Source: Pseudomonadota bacterium
Lineage (GTDB): Bacteria > Pseudomonadota > Gammaproteobacteria > Burkholderiales > Burkholderiaceae_C
Assembly: GCA_021845505.1 (NCBI GenBank)
Contig: JAJZVU010000014.1
Location: forward strand, 19,842-83,841
Reading direction: 5' to 3'
Length of the DNA: 64,000 nucleotides
Shown: positions 37,964 through 48,816 of the stretch, in pieces
Numbering within the stretch: position 1 is the first letter of the stretch
Layout of the letters: the number at the start of each line of letters is the position of its first letter
Translations under genes and position numbers: made by a program
The notes under the pieces: generated by a model
What the model was told of the DNA's origin: nothing
Seen by the model: the letters and a program-made list of their open reading frames with translations, nothing else
Databases searched by the model: none

Positions 37964-38926
37964 TTAACCCTGTGTCGCCAGTTGCCTTTCGAGACCATCG
38001 AGCACCCGGTAGCAGGGCAGCACCGACGCGGCGCTGGCGTTGGGCTCGCGTCCCTCGCGGATGGCGGCGAAGAATTCCCGGTCCTGCAGCTCGATGCCGT
38101 TCATCGACACGTCGACCCGGCTGACGTCGATCGGCTGGTCCTTGCCGTCGACCAGGTCGTCGTAGCGGGCGATGTAGGTACCGTGGTCGCAGATGTAGCG
38201 GAAAAACGTGCCCAGCGGGCCGTCGTTGTTGAACGACAGCGAGAGCGTGCAGATCGCCCCGCTGCTGCTCCTGAGCTGGATGCTCATGTCCATCGCGATG
38301 CCCAGCTGCGGGTGGATCGGCCCCTGCAGCGCGTGCGCCTGCACGATCTCCCCGCCGCTCTGCCAGGCGAACAGGTCGACGGTGTGCGCTGCGTGGTGCC
38401 ACAGCAGGTGGTCGGTCCAGCTGCGCGGCTGCCCCAGCGCGTTCATGTTGCTGCGACGGAAGAAATAGGTCTGCACGTCCATCTGCTGCACCCGCAGCTC
38501 GCCGGCGGCGATGCGGCGGTGCAGCCACTGGTGGCTGGGGTTGAAGCGCCGCGTGTGGCCGACCATCGCCACCAGGCCGCTGCGCCTTTGCTCGTCGACC
38601 ACGGCCTGGGCGTCGGCCAGGCTGTCGGCGAGCGGGATCTCCACCTCCACGTGCTTGCCGGCGCGCAGGCACTGCAGCGCCTGCGCGGCGTGCATCTGCG
38701 TCGGGGTGCACAGGATGACCGCGTCGACCTCGGGCAGCGCCAGGCTGTCGGCCAGGTCGGTGGTGGCATGGCGCACGCCGTATTGCTGCGCCACCGCGCG
38801 GGTCTTGTCGATCTCCCGGCCGACCAGCGACACCACCTCGACGCCGTCGATGCGGCGCATCGCGTCCAGGTGCTTGGTGCCGAAGGCGCCGGCGCCGGCC
38901 AGCGCCACCTTGATGGTCTTGCTCAT
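37964..38926 (-). CDS. ligC: 4-carboxy-2-hydroxymuconate-6-semialdehyde dehydrogenase
   Basis: This 320-residue Gfo/Idh/MocA-type oxidoreductase has the N-terminal Rossmann motif VALAGAGAFGTKHLDAM. Its long C-terminal domain carries VGHTRRFNPSHQWLHRRI and the block QMDVQTYFFRRSNMNALGQPRSWTDHLLWHHAAHTVDLF, typical of LigC/PmdC. The enzyme oxidises the hemiacetal of 4-carboxy-2-hydroxymuconate semialdehyde with NADP+ to 2-pyrone-4,6-dicarboxylate. It starts two bases after ligB (38926) and ends the lig operon. Confidence 0.92.
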   Translation of the reverse strand: MSKTIKVALAGAGAFGTKHLDAMRRIDGVEVVSLVGREIDKTRAVAQQYGVRHATTDLADSLALPEVDAVILCTPTQMHAAQALQCLRAGKHVEVEIPLADSLADAQAVVDEQRRSGLVAMVGHTRRFNPSHQWLHRRIAAGELRVQQMDVQTYFFRRSNMNALGQPRSWTDHLLWHHAAHTVDLFAWQSGGEIVQAHALQGPIHPQLGIAMDMSIQLRSSSGAICTLSLSFNNDGPLGTFFRYICDHGTYIARYDDLVDGKDQPIDVSRVDVSMNGIELQDREFFAAIREGREPNASAASVLPCYRVLDGLERQLATQG

Positions 38927-38928
38927 GT

Positions 38929-40185
<1,257 letters not shown>

Positions 40186-40196
<11 letters not shown>

Positions 40197-41121
40197 CGCG
40201 CGCTCCCGCGTGGTGTTCCGGCCAGTACAGCCGCATCGGGTTGTCGACCAGCAGCCTGCGCTGCAGCTCGGGGGTGGCCGCGATGTGCGGGATGAAGTCG
40301 ACCAGCAGTCCGTCGTCGGGCATGTGGTCCTTCAGGTTGGGGTGAGGCCAGTCGGTCCCCCACAGCACGCGGTCGGGGAATTCCTCCACCAGGCGCCTGG
40401 CGAACGGCACGACGTCGCGGTAGGCCGAGCGCTCGCCATGCAGCGCGGGCGGCCCGGACACCGACAGCCTTTCCGGGCAGCTGACCTTCGACCAGACGTT
40501 GGCGTGTTCCCGCAGCAGCCGCACGAACAGCTCGAACTGCGGCCCGTCGACCGGCTGGGTGACGTCGGGCCGCCCCATGTGGTCGACCACGACCAGCGTC
40601 GGCAACGCGGTGAAGAAGTCCCACAGCTCGGGCAGGTCGACGGCCTCGAAGTACACCACCACGTGCCAGCCCAGCGGCGCGATGCGGGTGGCGATTTCCA
40701 GCAGCTCCTCGCGCGGCGTGAAGTCGACCAGCCGGCGCACGAAGTTGAAGCGCACCCCGCGCACCCCCGCCGCGTGCAGCCGCAGCAGTTCGGCGTCGGC
40801 GACGTCGCGCCGCACCGTGGCCACGCCACGCGCGCGCCCGTCCGAATGCTCCAGCGCGTCGACCAGCGCGCGGTTGTCGGAGCCGTGGCAGGTCGCCTGC
40901 ACGATCACGTTGCGCGCGAAGCCGAGGTGGTCGCGCAGCGCGAACAGCTGCTCGCGCGAGGCGTCGCAGGGCGTGTACTTGCGCTGCTCGGCGTAGGGGA
41001 AACGATCGCCCGGCCCGAACACATGGCAATGCGCGTCGACGCTTCCCGGCGGCACCGCGAAGCGCGGCCGCGACGGGTTGGCGTACCAGTCGAGCCAGCC
41101 GGGAGTCTTCTGGAAGGCCAT
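40186..41121 (-). CDS. ligI: 2-pyrone-4,6-dicarboxylate hydrolase
   Basis: This 311-residue amidohydrolase-superfamily enzyme has DAHCHVFGPGDRFPYAEQRKYTPCDA, FVRRLVDFTPREELLEI, VVVDHMGRPD and WGTDWPHPNLKDHMPDDG, the PDC-hydrolase signature with the catalytic Asp in GTDWPH. It opens the lactone of 2-pyrone-4,6-dicarboxylate to 4-oxalomesaconate and, unlike many relatives, needs no metal. It lies between the DUF1932 gene and ligA. Confidence 0.93.
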
Positions 41122-41124
41122 GGT

Positions 41125-42099
41125 TCAGTCCTCGGCTGTCGCCGCGCCGGATCGCGGCGACGCACCCAGCAGCCGGTCGGCCTCGGTGCGCCAGTCCGGG
41201 CTGCGGGCGAAGCCGGCGGCGCCGCGCTGGCCGAACACCCCGCGATCGGCCAGATCGGCAACCCAGGCCTGGCGCTCGGCGCTGCCGGCGGCGGACCACG
41301 GGGTCAGGCCGGCCTCCTCGACGGTGCGCGCGACCTCGCGCATTTCCTCGCTGCGCCGACGACCGTGCTCGATCACCCGCTGGAAGAAATAGGCCCCCTG
41401 GCGCTCCCAGTCGATCCCCGGAAAGGTCTCGGCGAGCGAGGCCAGAACGGCGTCCTCGACTCCGTAGGCGCGCGCCGCGCTGAAGCTCTCGATGACCATC
41501 GCCTCCAGGCCCTTGATCATCACGCTGCGGCACATCTTGGTCGCCGACACCACGCCCAGCCGCGAGTCGCCGAAGCGCGCCTTGGAGAAGCCCAGCGCCC
41601 GCAGCGCCGGCTCGATCTCGCGGGCGTGCGCGCCGCCCAGCAGCATCGGCACCTGACTGCGGTACGGCGGCACCGAGGTCATCACCGCGGCTTCCACATA
41701 GCGCCCGCCGGCCGCATCGATCGCCTCGGCCGCCTGCGACTTGGCGCGCGGCGAAGCCGAGTTCAGGTCGAGGAACCAGGCGCCCGCGCGCAGCGCCCCG
41801 GCGCATTGCCGCGCCACCGCCAGCGCCTGGCTGGCGGTGACCGCGCTGATCAGCAGGTCGCAGTCGCCGGCCAGCGCCTCGGCCGACTGCGCCAGCGCGA
41901 CGCCGCCGGCCGCGGCATGCTCGCGCAGCGGCTGCGCCTGCGCCGGCTGATCGAGCTTGCGGTCCCACGCCAGCACCCGCGCCACGCCCAGGCGGCGCAG
42001 GTCCTCGCCGAGGATGCGTCCCACCTCGCCGTAGCCCAGCAGGCCGACGCGCCAGCCCCGGGCCGCGCCGGCGCCCTCGCCGTTCGCCTCAGTCGACAT
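41125..42099 (-). CDS. NAD(P)-binding 6PGDH-like oxidoreductase with DUF1932 domain
   Basis: This 324-residue protein has an N-terminal Rossmann fold ([17 protein letters not shown]), the beta-hydroxyacid dehydrogenase-like segment [22 protein letters not shown] and [35 protein letters not shown] with the usual catalytic Lys, and a C-terminal DUF1932-type helical domain. It starts at 42099 inside the end of ligK (11-base overlap). Members of this family recur in protocatechuate meta-cleavage operons, but no reaction is established that I know of. The operon lacks an obvious LigU/GalD tautomerase, so a step at the oxalomesaconate level is one possibility. Confidence 0.72.
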   Translation of the reverse strand: MSTEANGEGAGAARGWRVGLLGYGEVGRILGEDLRRLGVARVLAWDRKLDQPAQAQPLREHAAAGGVALAQSAEALAGDCDLLISAVTASQALAVARQCAGALRAGAWFLDLNSASPRAKSQAAEAIDAAGGRYVEAAVMTSVPPYRSQVPMLLGGAHAREIEPALRALGFSKARFGDSRLGVVSATKMCRSVMIKGLEAMVIESFSAARAYGVEDAVLASLAETFPGIDWERQGAYFFQRVIEHGRRRSEEMREVARTVEEAGLTPWSAAGSAERQAWVADLADRGVFGQRGAAGFARSPDWRTEADRLLGASPRSGAATAED

Positions 42100-42781
42100 A
42101 GCGCAGTCCGGCCTTGCGCAACGGCTCGCGCATTCCATACATGTCCAGGCCGAGCACCCCGGAGGCGAGCTTGGCGCGCTTGTCGGCCTCGTTGGCCTCG
42201 CGCGCCGCTGCCGCCTGCGCGGTCGCGGCGGCCCGCTCGGCCGGCACCACGACCACCCCGTCGTCGTCGGCCACGACCACGTCGCCCGGGTTCACCAGCG
42301 CGCCCGCGCACACCACCGGGATGTTCACCGAGCCCAGCGTGGCCTTGATGGTTCCCTTGGCGCTGATGAACCGGCTCCACACCGGGAACTGCATCGCGGC
42401 GAGTTCCTTGACATCGCGCACGCCGGCCTCGATGACCAGGCCGCGCGCGCCCCGCGCGCGAAACGAGGTCGCCAGCAGGTCGCCGAAGTAGCCGTCGCCG
42501 CACTCGGCGCTGAGCGCAGCGACGACCACGTCGCCGGGCTGGATCTGTTCGGCCACCACATGCATCATCCAGTTGTCGCCCGGGTGCAGCAGCACCGTCA
42601 CCGCGGTGCCGCAGGCGTGCGCGCCGGGGTAGATCGGCCTCATGTAGGGGCGCATCAAGCCCACCCGGCCCATCGCCTCGTGCACCGTGGCAGTGCCCAG
42701 GCTCGACAGCGCCTGCACCGCGTCGGCGTCGGCGCGCCGGATGCTGCGATACACCACTCCGAGTTCGTTCAAGCCGCTCAT
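42089..42781 (-). CDS. ligK: 4-carboxy-4-hydroxy-2-oxoadipate aldolase
   Basis: This 230-residue class II pyruvate aldolase of the RraA-like fold has [42 protein letters not shown] and the catalytic pair Arg122-Asp123 in [10 protein letters not shown]. It splits 4-carboxy-4-hydroxy-2-oxoadipate to pyruvate and oxaloacetate and often decarboxylates oxaloacetate too. It starts 20 bases after ligJ. Confidence 0.93.
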   Translation of the reverse strand: MSGLNELGVVYRSIRRADADAVQALSSLGTATVHEAMGRVGLMRPYMRPIYPGAHACGTAVTVLLHPGDNWMMHVVAEQIQPGDVVVAALSAECGDGYFGDLLATSFRARGARGLVIEAGVRDVKELAAMQFPVWSRFISAKGTIKATLGSVNIPVVCAGALVNPGDVVVADDDGVVVVPAERAAATAQAAAAREANEADKRAKLASGVLGLDMYGMREPLRKAGLRYVD

Positions 42782-42801
42782 CGCTTGTGCCTCCCGCCGC
42801 G

Positions 42802-43827
42802 TCAGCGGCCCTGTGCCTGCAGCGCGGCATGCAGCCGCGGATAGACCCGGCGCGCATTGCCCTCGTAGATGAGGGCGCGCTGCGCGGGGTCGATCGACGC
42901 CGCCTCCACGTAGCGCCGGGTGTCGTCGAAGGAATGCCCGGTCTGCGGGTCGATCCCCTTCACCGCGCCGATCATCTCCGAGGCGAACAGGATGTTGTCG
43001 ACCGGGATGACCCGGGTCAGCAGGTCGATGCCGGGCTGATGGTAGACGCAGGTGTCGAAGTAGATGTTGTTCAGCAGGTGCTGCTGCAGCAGCGGCTTGC
43101 CGAGTTCCTGCGCCAGCCCGCGAAAACGCCCCCAATGGTAGGGAACCGCGCCGCCGCCGTGGGGGATCACGAACTTCAGCGTCGGGAAGTCCTTGAACAG
43201 GTCGCCGGTCAGGCATTGCATGAAGGCCGTGGTGTCGGCGTTCAGGTAGTGCGCCCCGGTGGTGTGGAAGCAGGCGTTGCAACTGGTGCTGACGTGCACC
43301 ATCGCCGGGATCCGGTACTCGACCATCTTCTCGTAGATCGGGTACCACCAGCGGTCGGTCAGCGGCGGCTCCTTCCAGTGCCCGCCCGATGGATCGGGGT
43401 TGAGGTTGATCGCGACGAAGCCGTAGTCCCTGACGCAGCGCTCGAGCTCCGCGATCGAGGTGCGCGGATCCACCCCCGGCGACTGCGGCAGCATCGCCGC
43501 GCCGATGAAATGCTCGGGAAACAGCTGCGCCACGCGATGGATCAGCTCGTTGCAGATGCCGGCCCAGGTCGCGCTGGTCCGCAGGTCGCCGATGTGGTGC
43601 GCCATGAAGCTGGCGCGCGGCGAGAAGATCGTCAGGTCGCTGCCGCGCTCGCGCATCAGCCGCAGCTGGTTGGTCTCGATGCTCTCGCGCAGTTCATCGT
43701 CGCTGATGCGCAGGTCGGCCACCTTCGGCCCCAGCTCGGGGGTCGCCAGGTTGGCGATCTGCGCCTTGCGCCACTGCTCCAGCGCCTTCGGCGCGGTGGT
43801 GTAGTGGCCGTGGCAATCGATGATCAT
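42802..43827 (-). CDS. ligJ: 4-oxalomesaconate hydratase
   Basis: This 341-residue amidohydrolase-like hydratase starts [13 protein letters not shown] with the metal-binding His6 and His8. It continues with [63 protein letters not shown] and [13 protein letters not shown], the LigJ/PmdE pattern. It adds water to 4-oxalomesaconate to give 4-carboxy-4-hydroxy-2-oxoadipate. GGAGAC precedes the ATG at 43827. It is the first gene of the lig operon. Confidence 0.93.
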   Translation of the reverse strand: MIIDCHGHYTTAPKALEQWRKAQIANLATPELGPKVADLRISDDELRESIETNQLRLMRERGSDLTIFSPRASFMAHHIGDLRTSATWAGICNELIHRVAQLFPEHFIGAAMLPQSPGVDPRTSIAELERCVRDYGFVAINLNPDPSGGHWKEPPLTDRWWYPIYEKMVEYRIPAMVHVSTSCNACFHTTGAHYLNADTTAFMQCLTGDLFKDFPTLKFVIPHGGGAVPYHWGRFRGLAQELGKPLLQQHLLNNIYFDTCVYHQPGIDLLTRVIPVDNILFASEMIGAVKGIDPQTGHSFDDTRRYVEAASIDPAQRALIYEGNARRVYPRLHAALQAQGR

Positions 43828-43927
43828 TCGTCGTCTCCGGGATGGGTGGGCTCGCGCCGGCCCGCGGGCCGCAGCGCGGAGGCCGATTATCCCAAGCCGG
43901 CGCCCCCGCATCCAGGCATCGCCGCCA

Positions 43928-43942
43928 GCTAGCAGCTATCAC
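43928..43942. promoter_or_regulatory. Shared operator, copy upstream of the lig operon
   Basis: GCTAGCAGCTATCAC at 43928-43942 overlaps the LysR stop codon (43939-43941) and is about 101-115 bases before the ligJ start. It is identical over 15 bases to 37934-37948. The dyad core TAGC-A-GCTA and the adjoining LysR gene suggest a LysR-type box. Confidence 0.62.
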
Positions 43943-44853
43943 GAATTGATATGGTCGCCGGCGCCCGCGTGCGCGCGCGCCAGCTCCATCAACAGCCCGC
44001 CGGCGTGGCGCATCAGCGGCGACGCCGGCTTGGTCGCCGAGGTCGCGAGGAACAGCCGGCTGTACAGCCGCGGCCCGCGCAGCTCGCGCACCCGGTAGTC
44101 CTCGGGGTGCCCGCTGGCGAGCACGGCGCCGGCGGTCAGCACGGCGTGGCCGTGGCCGCTGCGCACCAGGTCGAGCATCGCCTGCACCCCCGACACCTCC
44201 CACGCGACCTGCAGCTTGATGCGCGACAGCGCCGCCTGGTTCTCGATCACCCGCCGTATCGCGTGGGTGCGCTCGGGGATGACCAGCGGATAGCCGCCGA
44301 GATCGGCGAAGTCCACCGCCTGCGCGGCCTTGCCGCCGGCGGCCGGGCTGACCAGGCACAGCGGCTGCTCGAACACCGGCTGCACCTCGATCGCCTCCTG
44401 GCTCTGCGGATTGAGCACCAGGCCGATGTCGACCCGGCCGCTGGCGATCCATTCGATCAGGTGCGCCGACAGGCCCTCGACGATCGCCAGCCTGGCCCTG
44501 GGCAGCTGGCGCTCGAAGCCCTGCACCAGCGGCAGGGTCAGCAGCCGTCCCATGCTCGGCGGCAGGCCGATGACAATGCGCCCCACCGGCTCGTCGCGCC
44601 CGGCCTCCAGGTCCTCGCGCGCCTGCGCGACCAGTTGCAGGATCCCCACCGCATGTTCGAACAGCCGCTTGCCGGCTGCGCTCAGCACCACGCCGCGCCC
44701 GGTGCGCTGCAGCAGCACCACCCGCAGGTCGGTTTCCAGCAGCCGGACCTGCCGGCTGAGCGCCGGCTGCGCGATGTCCAGCAGCAGCGCGGCCTTGCTG
44801 AAGCTGCCGGCCTCGGCCACGCGCACGAAGTACTCGAGTTGCTTGAGGTTCAT
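43939..44853 (-). CDS. LysR-type regulator of the protocatechuate 4,5-cleavage operon
   Basis: This 304-residue LysR protein has an N-terminal helix-turn-helix MNLKQLEYFVRVAEAGSFSKAALLLDIAQPALSRQVRLLE, a linker and a periplasmic-binding-like effector domain (VGRIVIGLPPSMGRLLTLPLV). It is on the same strand as the lig genes and immediately upstream. That is where LigR- or PmdR-type activators occur, though not in the usual divergent orientation. The likely inducer would be protocatechuate or gallate, by analogy only. Its stop codon lies in the candidate operator. Confidence 0.82.
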   Translation of the reverse strand: MNLKQLEYFVRVAEAGSFSKAALLLDIAQPALSRQVRLLETDLRVVLLQRTGRGVVLSAAGKRLFEHAVGILQLVAQAREDLEAGRDEPVGRIVIGLPPSMGRLLTLPLVQGFERQLPRARLAIVEGLSAHLIEWIASGRVDIGLVLNPQSQEAIEVQPVFEQPLCLVSPAAGGKAAQAVDFADLGGYPLVIPERTHAIRRVIENQAALSRIKLQVAWEVSGVQAMLDLVRSGHGHAVLTAGAVLASGHPEDYRVRELRGPRLYSRLFLATSATKPASPLMRHAGGLLMELARAHAGAGDHINS

Positions 44854-44889
44854 GCGCCTATTGGAGCACTGCGCGCGCGCCGGGCCGAC

Positions 44890-45651
44890 TCAGCGCGGCG
44901 GCATGCGCAGCGCGCCGTCCAGGCGCACCGTCTCGCCGTTCAGGTAGGTGTTGCGCGCCACGTGCAGCGCGAACTCGGCCAGTTCCTGCGGGCGCCCGAG
45001 GCGCTTGGGAAACGGCACCGAGGCGCCGAGCGAGTCCTGCACCTCCTGCGGCATCGACGCCATCATCGGGGTGTCGAACAGCCCCGGCGCGACCGTCACC
45101 ACGCGGATCGCATGCGAGGCCAGGTCGCGCGCCAGCGGCAGGGTCATCGCCGCGACACCGCCCTTGGAGGCCGAGTACGCGGCCTGGCCGATCTGCCCGT
45201 CGAAAGCCGCGACCGAGGCGGTCAGCAGGATCACTCCGCGCTCGCCGCCCAGCGGCGCCAGCGCGGCCATCCGCGCGGCGCACAGTCGCACGACGTTGTA
45301 GCTGCCGATCAGGTTGACCCGCACCGTGCGCTCGAAGTCCTCCAGCGGCGCCGGCGACCCGTCGCGCGACACCACCCGGCGCGCACCGGCGATTCCCGCC
45401 ATGTGCATGACCAGCCGCGGCGCGCCGTGCGCGCCCTCGGCCCGCTCGATCGCCCGCGCCAGCGCCTGGCCGTCGGCGACGTCGGCCGCCAGCGCGATGC
45501 CGCCGATGTCGGCGGCGACCGCGTGCGCGCGCGCCGGGTCCAGGTCCAGCACCGCGACCCTCGCGCCCTGGCGCGCGAACTCCCGCGCCACCGCTTCCCC
45601 CAGTCCCGAGCCGCCCCCGGTGACCAACGCGCTCTGCCCTTGGATGTCCAT
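44890..45651 (-). CDS. Short-chain dehydrogenase, 3-hydroxyacyl-CoA dehydrogenase type II-like
   Basis: This 253-residue SDR has the cofactor motif VTGGGSGLGEAV, the Asp in VLDLDPAR that favours NAD+, and the catalytic Ser and YSASK (LLTASVAAFDGQIGQAAYSASKGG). The C-terminal RLGRPQELAEFALHVARNTYLNGETVRLDGALRMPPR is characteristic of HSD17B10/type II 3-hydroxyacyl-CoA dehydrogenases. A plausible role is oxidation of the beta-hydroxyacyl-CoA formed from hydroxycinnamoyl-CoA, since no other such enzyme lies near fcs. Branched-chain amino acid catabolism is the alternative. It lies 36 bases before the LysR gene, same strand. Confidence 0.78.
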   Translation of the reverse strand: MDIQGQSALVTGGGSGLGEAVAREFARQGARVAVLDLDPARAHAVAADIGGIALAADVADGQALARAIERAEGAHGAPRLVMHMAGIAGARRVVSRDGSPAPLEDFERTVRVNLIGSYNVVRLCAARMAALAPLGGERGVILLTASVAAFDGQIGQAAYSASKGGVAAMTLPLARDLASHAIRVVTVAPGLFDTPMMASMPQEVQDSLGASVPFPKRLGRPQELAEFALHVARNTYLNGETVRLDGALRMPPR

Positions 45652-45698
45652 GCCCTGCCAGCCTCCTGTTTGTGGAACGATGGGCCGCTGCCGCGGCT

Positions 45699-47066
45699 TC
45701 AGGCGGCCGCGCTGCGCGCAGCGCCCGCGACCAGCCCGGACTCTACCCGCTCGACCGCCAGGCGCAAGGCCCGCATGCAGCGCTGGTCGAGCGCGCTGCC
45801 GACCAGGCGCTGCATCATGTCCAGGGTCTGCTCGACCGGTACTGCCGCCCGGTACGGTCGGTCGGCCGAAATGGCGTCGAAAATGTCGGCAGTGGTGATC
45901 ACCCTCGTTTCCAGCGGGATGTCATCGCCGCGCAGCCCGCGCGGGTACCCGGCGCCATCCAGGCGCTCGTGATGCGCGCCGGCGACCCGCGCCAGTTCGG
46001 CGAAGGGTTCGATGCCGCTGAGGATCTGCTCGGTGTAGAGGGCGTGCATGCGCACCGCCTGCCACTCCGACTCGTCGAGCTTGCCCGGCTTGTCCAGCAC
46101 GGCGTTGCTGACACCCAGCTTGCCCATGTCGTGCAGCAATGCGCCGCGGCGCAGCCAGCGCCGGCGTGCCGGGTCGATCCCCAATTCGTCGGCGATGAGG
46201 TCGGCGTACAGCCCCACGCGCGCGCTGTGGCCGGCGGTGAAGGGGCTCTTGGCGTCGATGATCTGGCCGAAGGCCTCGGCGATCTCGTCCAGGTAGTCGT
46301 CGTCCAGCGGCACGCGCTGTTGCGCCGGCTCCAGCGCATGCACCCGCTGCGGCAGGTCGGGAGCGCGCAGGCCCGACCAGAAGGCCTCGTCGGCGACCTG
46401 CTCGAAAAGGCGCACCAGCGCGGGGTCGAACCAGCTGGCGCTGCGCAGCCGCAGTTCCTGCAACGCCGCCTGCGCACCTCCCGAGGTGTGGAACACGTCG
46501 ACCACCTGGGCCAGCAGCGCGATCCGCGCCGCCAGCGGGATCGCGTCGCCCGCCAGGCCGTCGGGCTTGCCGCCTCCGTCCCAGTGCTCGTCGAGCGCAT
46601 GGATGCCCGCGGCCACCGTGTCGCCGAAGCGCATCTGGCGAGCGATCTCGGCGCCGCGCTGGCAGCGTGTCTGGATCAGGTCGCGGGAAATGTCCTGGCC
46701 GTTCTGGAAGATGTCCAGCGTGGCGCGAAAACGCTCGGCCAGTCCGGCGCGCAGCCCGGTGTGGGTCAGCACGAAGCGCGCGACCTGCGGCAGCGAACTG
46801 CCGACCAGCTTGAAATCCCGCTTGAACTGCAGGTCGTCGGTGAGGTAGAGCTCGCAGATGCGAGCCGCATTGCTGCTGCATCCCAGGTCCTTGAGCAGCA
46901 GCGTGTAGTACAGCTCCCAGCGCTGGTCGGCGTCGAGCCCGAGCCGATCGGCCATCGCCATGCCGATGTAGGCACAGCGCACGCAGTGTCCCCTCGGCTG
47001 GCCCTCGGTGATGTCCAGCGCGTGGCTCAAGGCCCCGATCAGTTCGCCCAGTCTGAGTTGTTGCAT
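45699..47066 (-). CDS. HD-GYP domain protein, putative cyclic-di-GMP phosphodiesterase
   Basis: This 455-residue protein has two HD-type domains. The second is intact: HSARVGLYAD, LLHDMGKLG with His312-Asp313, then AGAHHERLDGAGYPRGL, the HD-GYP signature. Such proteins hydrolyse cyclic-di-GMP. The first (about residues 15-200) is degenerate at the HD site (LLLKDLG) but keeps a GYP-like DEHWDGGGKPDGL. No membrane segment or receiver domain is visible. The start at 47066 is chosen because the extra N-terminal frame is low complexity. Confidence 0.82.
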   Translation of the reverse strand: MQQLRLGELIGALSHALDITEGQPRGHCVRCAYIGMAMADRLGLDADQRWELYYTLLLKDLGCSSNAARICELYLTDDLQFKRDFKLVGSSLPQVARFVLTHTGLRAGLAERFRATLDIFQNGQDISRDLIQTRCQRGAEIARQMRFGDTVAAGIHALDEHWDGGGKPDGLAGDAIPLAARIALLAQVVDVFHTSGGAQAALQELRLRSASWFDPALVRLFEQVADEAFWSGLRAPDLPQRVHALEPAQQRVPLDDDYLDEIAEAFGQIIDAKSPFTAGHSARVGLYADLIADELGIDPARRRWLRRGALLHDMGKLGVSNAVLDKPGKLDESEWQAVRMHALYTEQILSGIEPFAELARVAGAHHERLDGAGYPRGLRGDDIPLETRVITTADIFDAISADRPYRAAVPVEQTLDMMQRLVGSALDQRCMRALRLAVERVESGLVAGAARSAAA

Positions 47067-47312
47067 GACGGATGTGCGTCGGCGCGTGCGGCCGACCGGG
47101 TCGCACGCGCTGCCGCGGCGCTCGAACCGCCAGCATACGCGCAAGTGGCACGAAGGTATTTCCAATGCCTTCCAGCAATAAATGCGACACATTGGATACG
47201 TAACTTGCGGGAATTCCGCACAAACTCGGGCCTGCGGCTAACGTCGCCTGCGGCCGCCGTCGTCTGCGGCCGCGTCGGCCCGAGAGCCCCATCCGTGAAG
47301 GAGCCCGCTGCC

Positions 47313-47651
47313 ATGACCATCAACGCCTACGCCATGCAGACCTACACCGACCTGCTGGGGGAACTCGAACACGCCCGCCGGGTACTGGCCCAGGCACGCA
47401 TCGGCAGCCTGCCGCGCGCCGCCGCCGCGCAACGGGCGATCGAGGCCATCGACGCCGTCGAGGCGTCCTGGAGCGCCTTCGGGCGCCAGCACCTGCGTGC
47501 CGCGCGCGCCGCGCTGGTGCAGGTGCGCCAGGGAAGCCTGCCCGAGACCCCGGAGTGCATCGACGCGGTGCGCGAACTCTCGGGACTGCTGCAGGCGCAC
47601 CGGCGCGCCGACCATGCCCCTTCGCGCAGCCGCCACTATGCCTGGCAATAG
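47313..47651 (+). CDS. Hypothetical small cytosolic protein
   Basis: This 112-residue protein begins MTINAYAMQTYTDLLGELEHARRVLAQARIG and is mostly helical and Ala/Arg-rich, with no signal peptide. The tail HRRADHAPSRSRHYAWQ is basic. A GAAGGAG site lies about ten bases before the ATG. I do not recognise the family. It follows a 246-base gap after the HD-GYP start, which holds a relatively AT-rich stretch and probably both divergent promoters. Confidence 0.55.
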   Translation: MTINAYAMQTYTDLLGELEHARRVLAQARIGSLPRAAAAQRAIEAIDAVEASWSAFGRQHLRAARAALVQVRQGSLPETPECIDAVRELSGLLQAHRRADHAPSRSRHYAWQ

Positions 47652-47699
47652 CTGAATGCCCCGCCGCCCCTCGACGCCGGCGGGCTGCGCTGTGGTGCA

Positions 47700-48323
47700 A
47701 TGACGGACATGCCGTCGCCCATCCGCGCGCCGTCGCGCCGCTTGCCCCTGCCGCGCCTGCGGCTCACCGTGTGCTGTCTGCTGCTGTGCGCAGCGGCCGC
47801 GCGCCCCTGCCCGGCCGACATGCTGTCGGCCACCCGCCAGTGGCTGGCGGGAGTCGGCTCGAACCTGCAGGACATCTACGACCACGGACAGCCCGACCTG
47901 TTCCTGACCGGCTACACCTGGCACGACCCGCACACCTATACCGCGGCCAAGCTCGCCACCCTGAACAGCCACGCCTGGGGCTTCGGCGGCGGCAAGCACC
48001 TGGTGGACGCCGACGGCAACGACCAGATGCTGTATGCGATGGTGTTTTCCGACTCCCACCGCAACGCCCAACCGGTGGTCGGCTACGCCAAGCAATGGGA
48101 CTGGCGACCCGATGGCGGGCCGCTGGTGCTGGGCGCCGGCTACACCGCGGGAATCACTTCACGGGCCGACATCTTTCACAACATTCCGTTTCCCATCCTG
48201 CTGCCGCTGGCCTCGGTGGGGGTCGGCGACGTGCGGATCTACGGCACTTTCCTGCCGCGGGTATCGAACAAGCTGAACAACGGGAACGTGGCCTTCTTCT
48301 TCGCCCGCATCGCGTTTCGCTGA
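47700..48323 (+). CDS. pagP: PagP-like lipid A palmitoyltransferase
   Basis: The 207-residue precursor has a signal peptide (RLRLTVCCLLLCAAAARPCPA) and a mature PagP-type 8-stranded outer-membrane barrel. Conserved elements are LTGYTWHDPHTYT with the catalytic-type His, LNSHAWGFGGGKH, and MVFSDSH with the Asp-Ser pair that in E. coli PagP form the active site. GYAKQWDW and the C-terminal aromatic end FFFARIAFR also fit. It transfers palmitate from phospholipid to lipid A. A start at 47709 is also possible. The two following genes are unrelated small proteins. Confidence 0.87.
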   Translation: MTDMPSPIRAPSRRLPLPRLRLTVCCLLLCAAAARPCPADMLSATRQWLAGVGSNLQDIYDHGQPDLFLTGYTWHDPHTYTAAKLATLNSHAWGFGGGKHLVDADGNDQMLYAMVFSDSHRNAQPVVGYAKQWDWRPDGGPLVLGAGYTAGITSRADIFHNIPFPILLPLASVGVGDVRIYGTFLPRVSNKLNNGNVAFFFARIAFR

Positions 48324-48334
48324 GCCCGGACGCC

Positions 48335-48715
48335 ATGGACGCACGCAAGCTGGTCTGGGGAGTCGTCGCGCTGCTGGCCGGACTGGGGCTGGCGGCCTGG
48401 AGCGCCTGGCATGGCGTGGCGGACGCGCGGCACTGGTGGCACGCCCACCACGCACTGCAGCAGCTGGCCTCGAGCCACGACAGCGCCGGCGCGCAGCCGT
48501 CGGGCGCCGGCGGCGACCTGCTCGGGCTGCTGCGCGCGGGCGTCGCGGCGATCCCGGGCGCCGGCCATTGGCTGAGGGCGGGGCTGCAGCAACGCGAGCG
48601 GCTGGCCTTGCACTCGCTGCTGCTGCAGCTGGCACTGCTGGCGCTCGCCGCGCTGCTGGTGTGGCTGGGAAACCGCTGGCTCGCGCAGGCATCGCCGACG
48701 CGCCGATCGCGTTGA
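48335..48715 (+). CDS. Hypothetical membrane protein with two hydrophobic segments
   Basis: This 126-residue product has a hydrophobic segment at residues 7-26 (VWGVVALLAGLGLAAWSAW) and another near 100-118 (LALLALAALLVWLG), separated by a His/Ser/Gly-rich loop. The ATG at 48335 is 11 bases after the pagP stop. No family is recognised, and the coding evidence is the clean frame and spacing. Confidence 0.5.
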   Translation: MDARKLVWGVVALLAGLGLAAWSAWHGVADARHWWHAHHALQQLASSHDSAGAQPSGAGGDLLGLLRAGVAAIPGAGHWLRAGLQQRERLALHSLLLQLALLALAALLVWLGNRWLAQASPTRRSR

Positions 48716-48816
48716 GCGGGTCGGCGCCCAAGGACCTCGCGAACGCCTCGCTTGCTGGCACAATCGGCTGCAGGGCCGCATGCGTCTGGCGCGGCCCGCA
48801 GCAACCGGAGATGACC

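Noticed and set aside
47146..47163. TGGCAC upstream of the hypothetical gene at 47313 as a sigma-54 site
   Set aside because: The -12 element is missing; after five bases the sequence is TATTT without GC.
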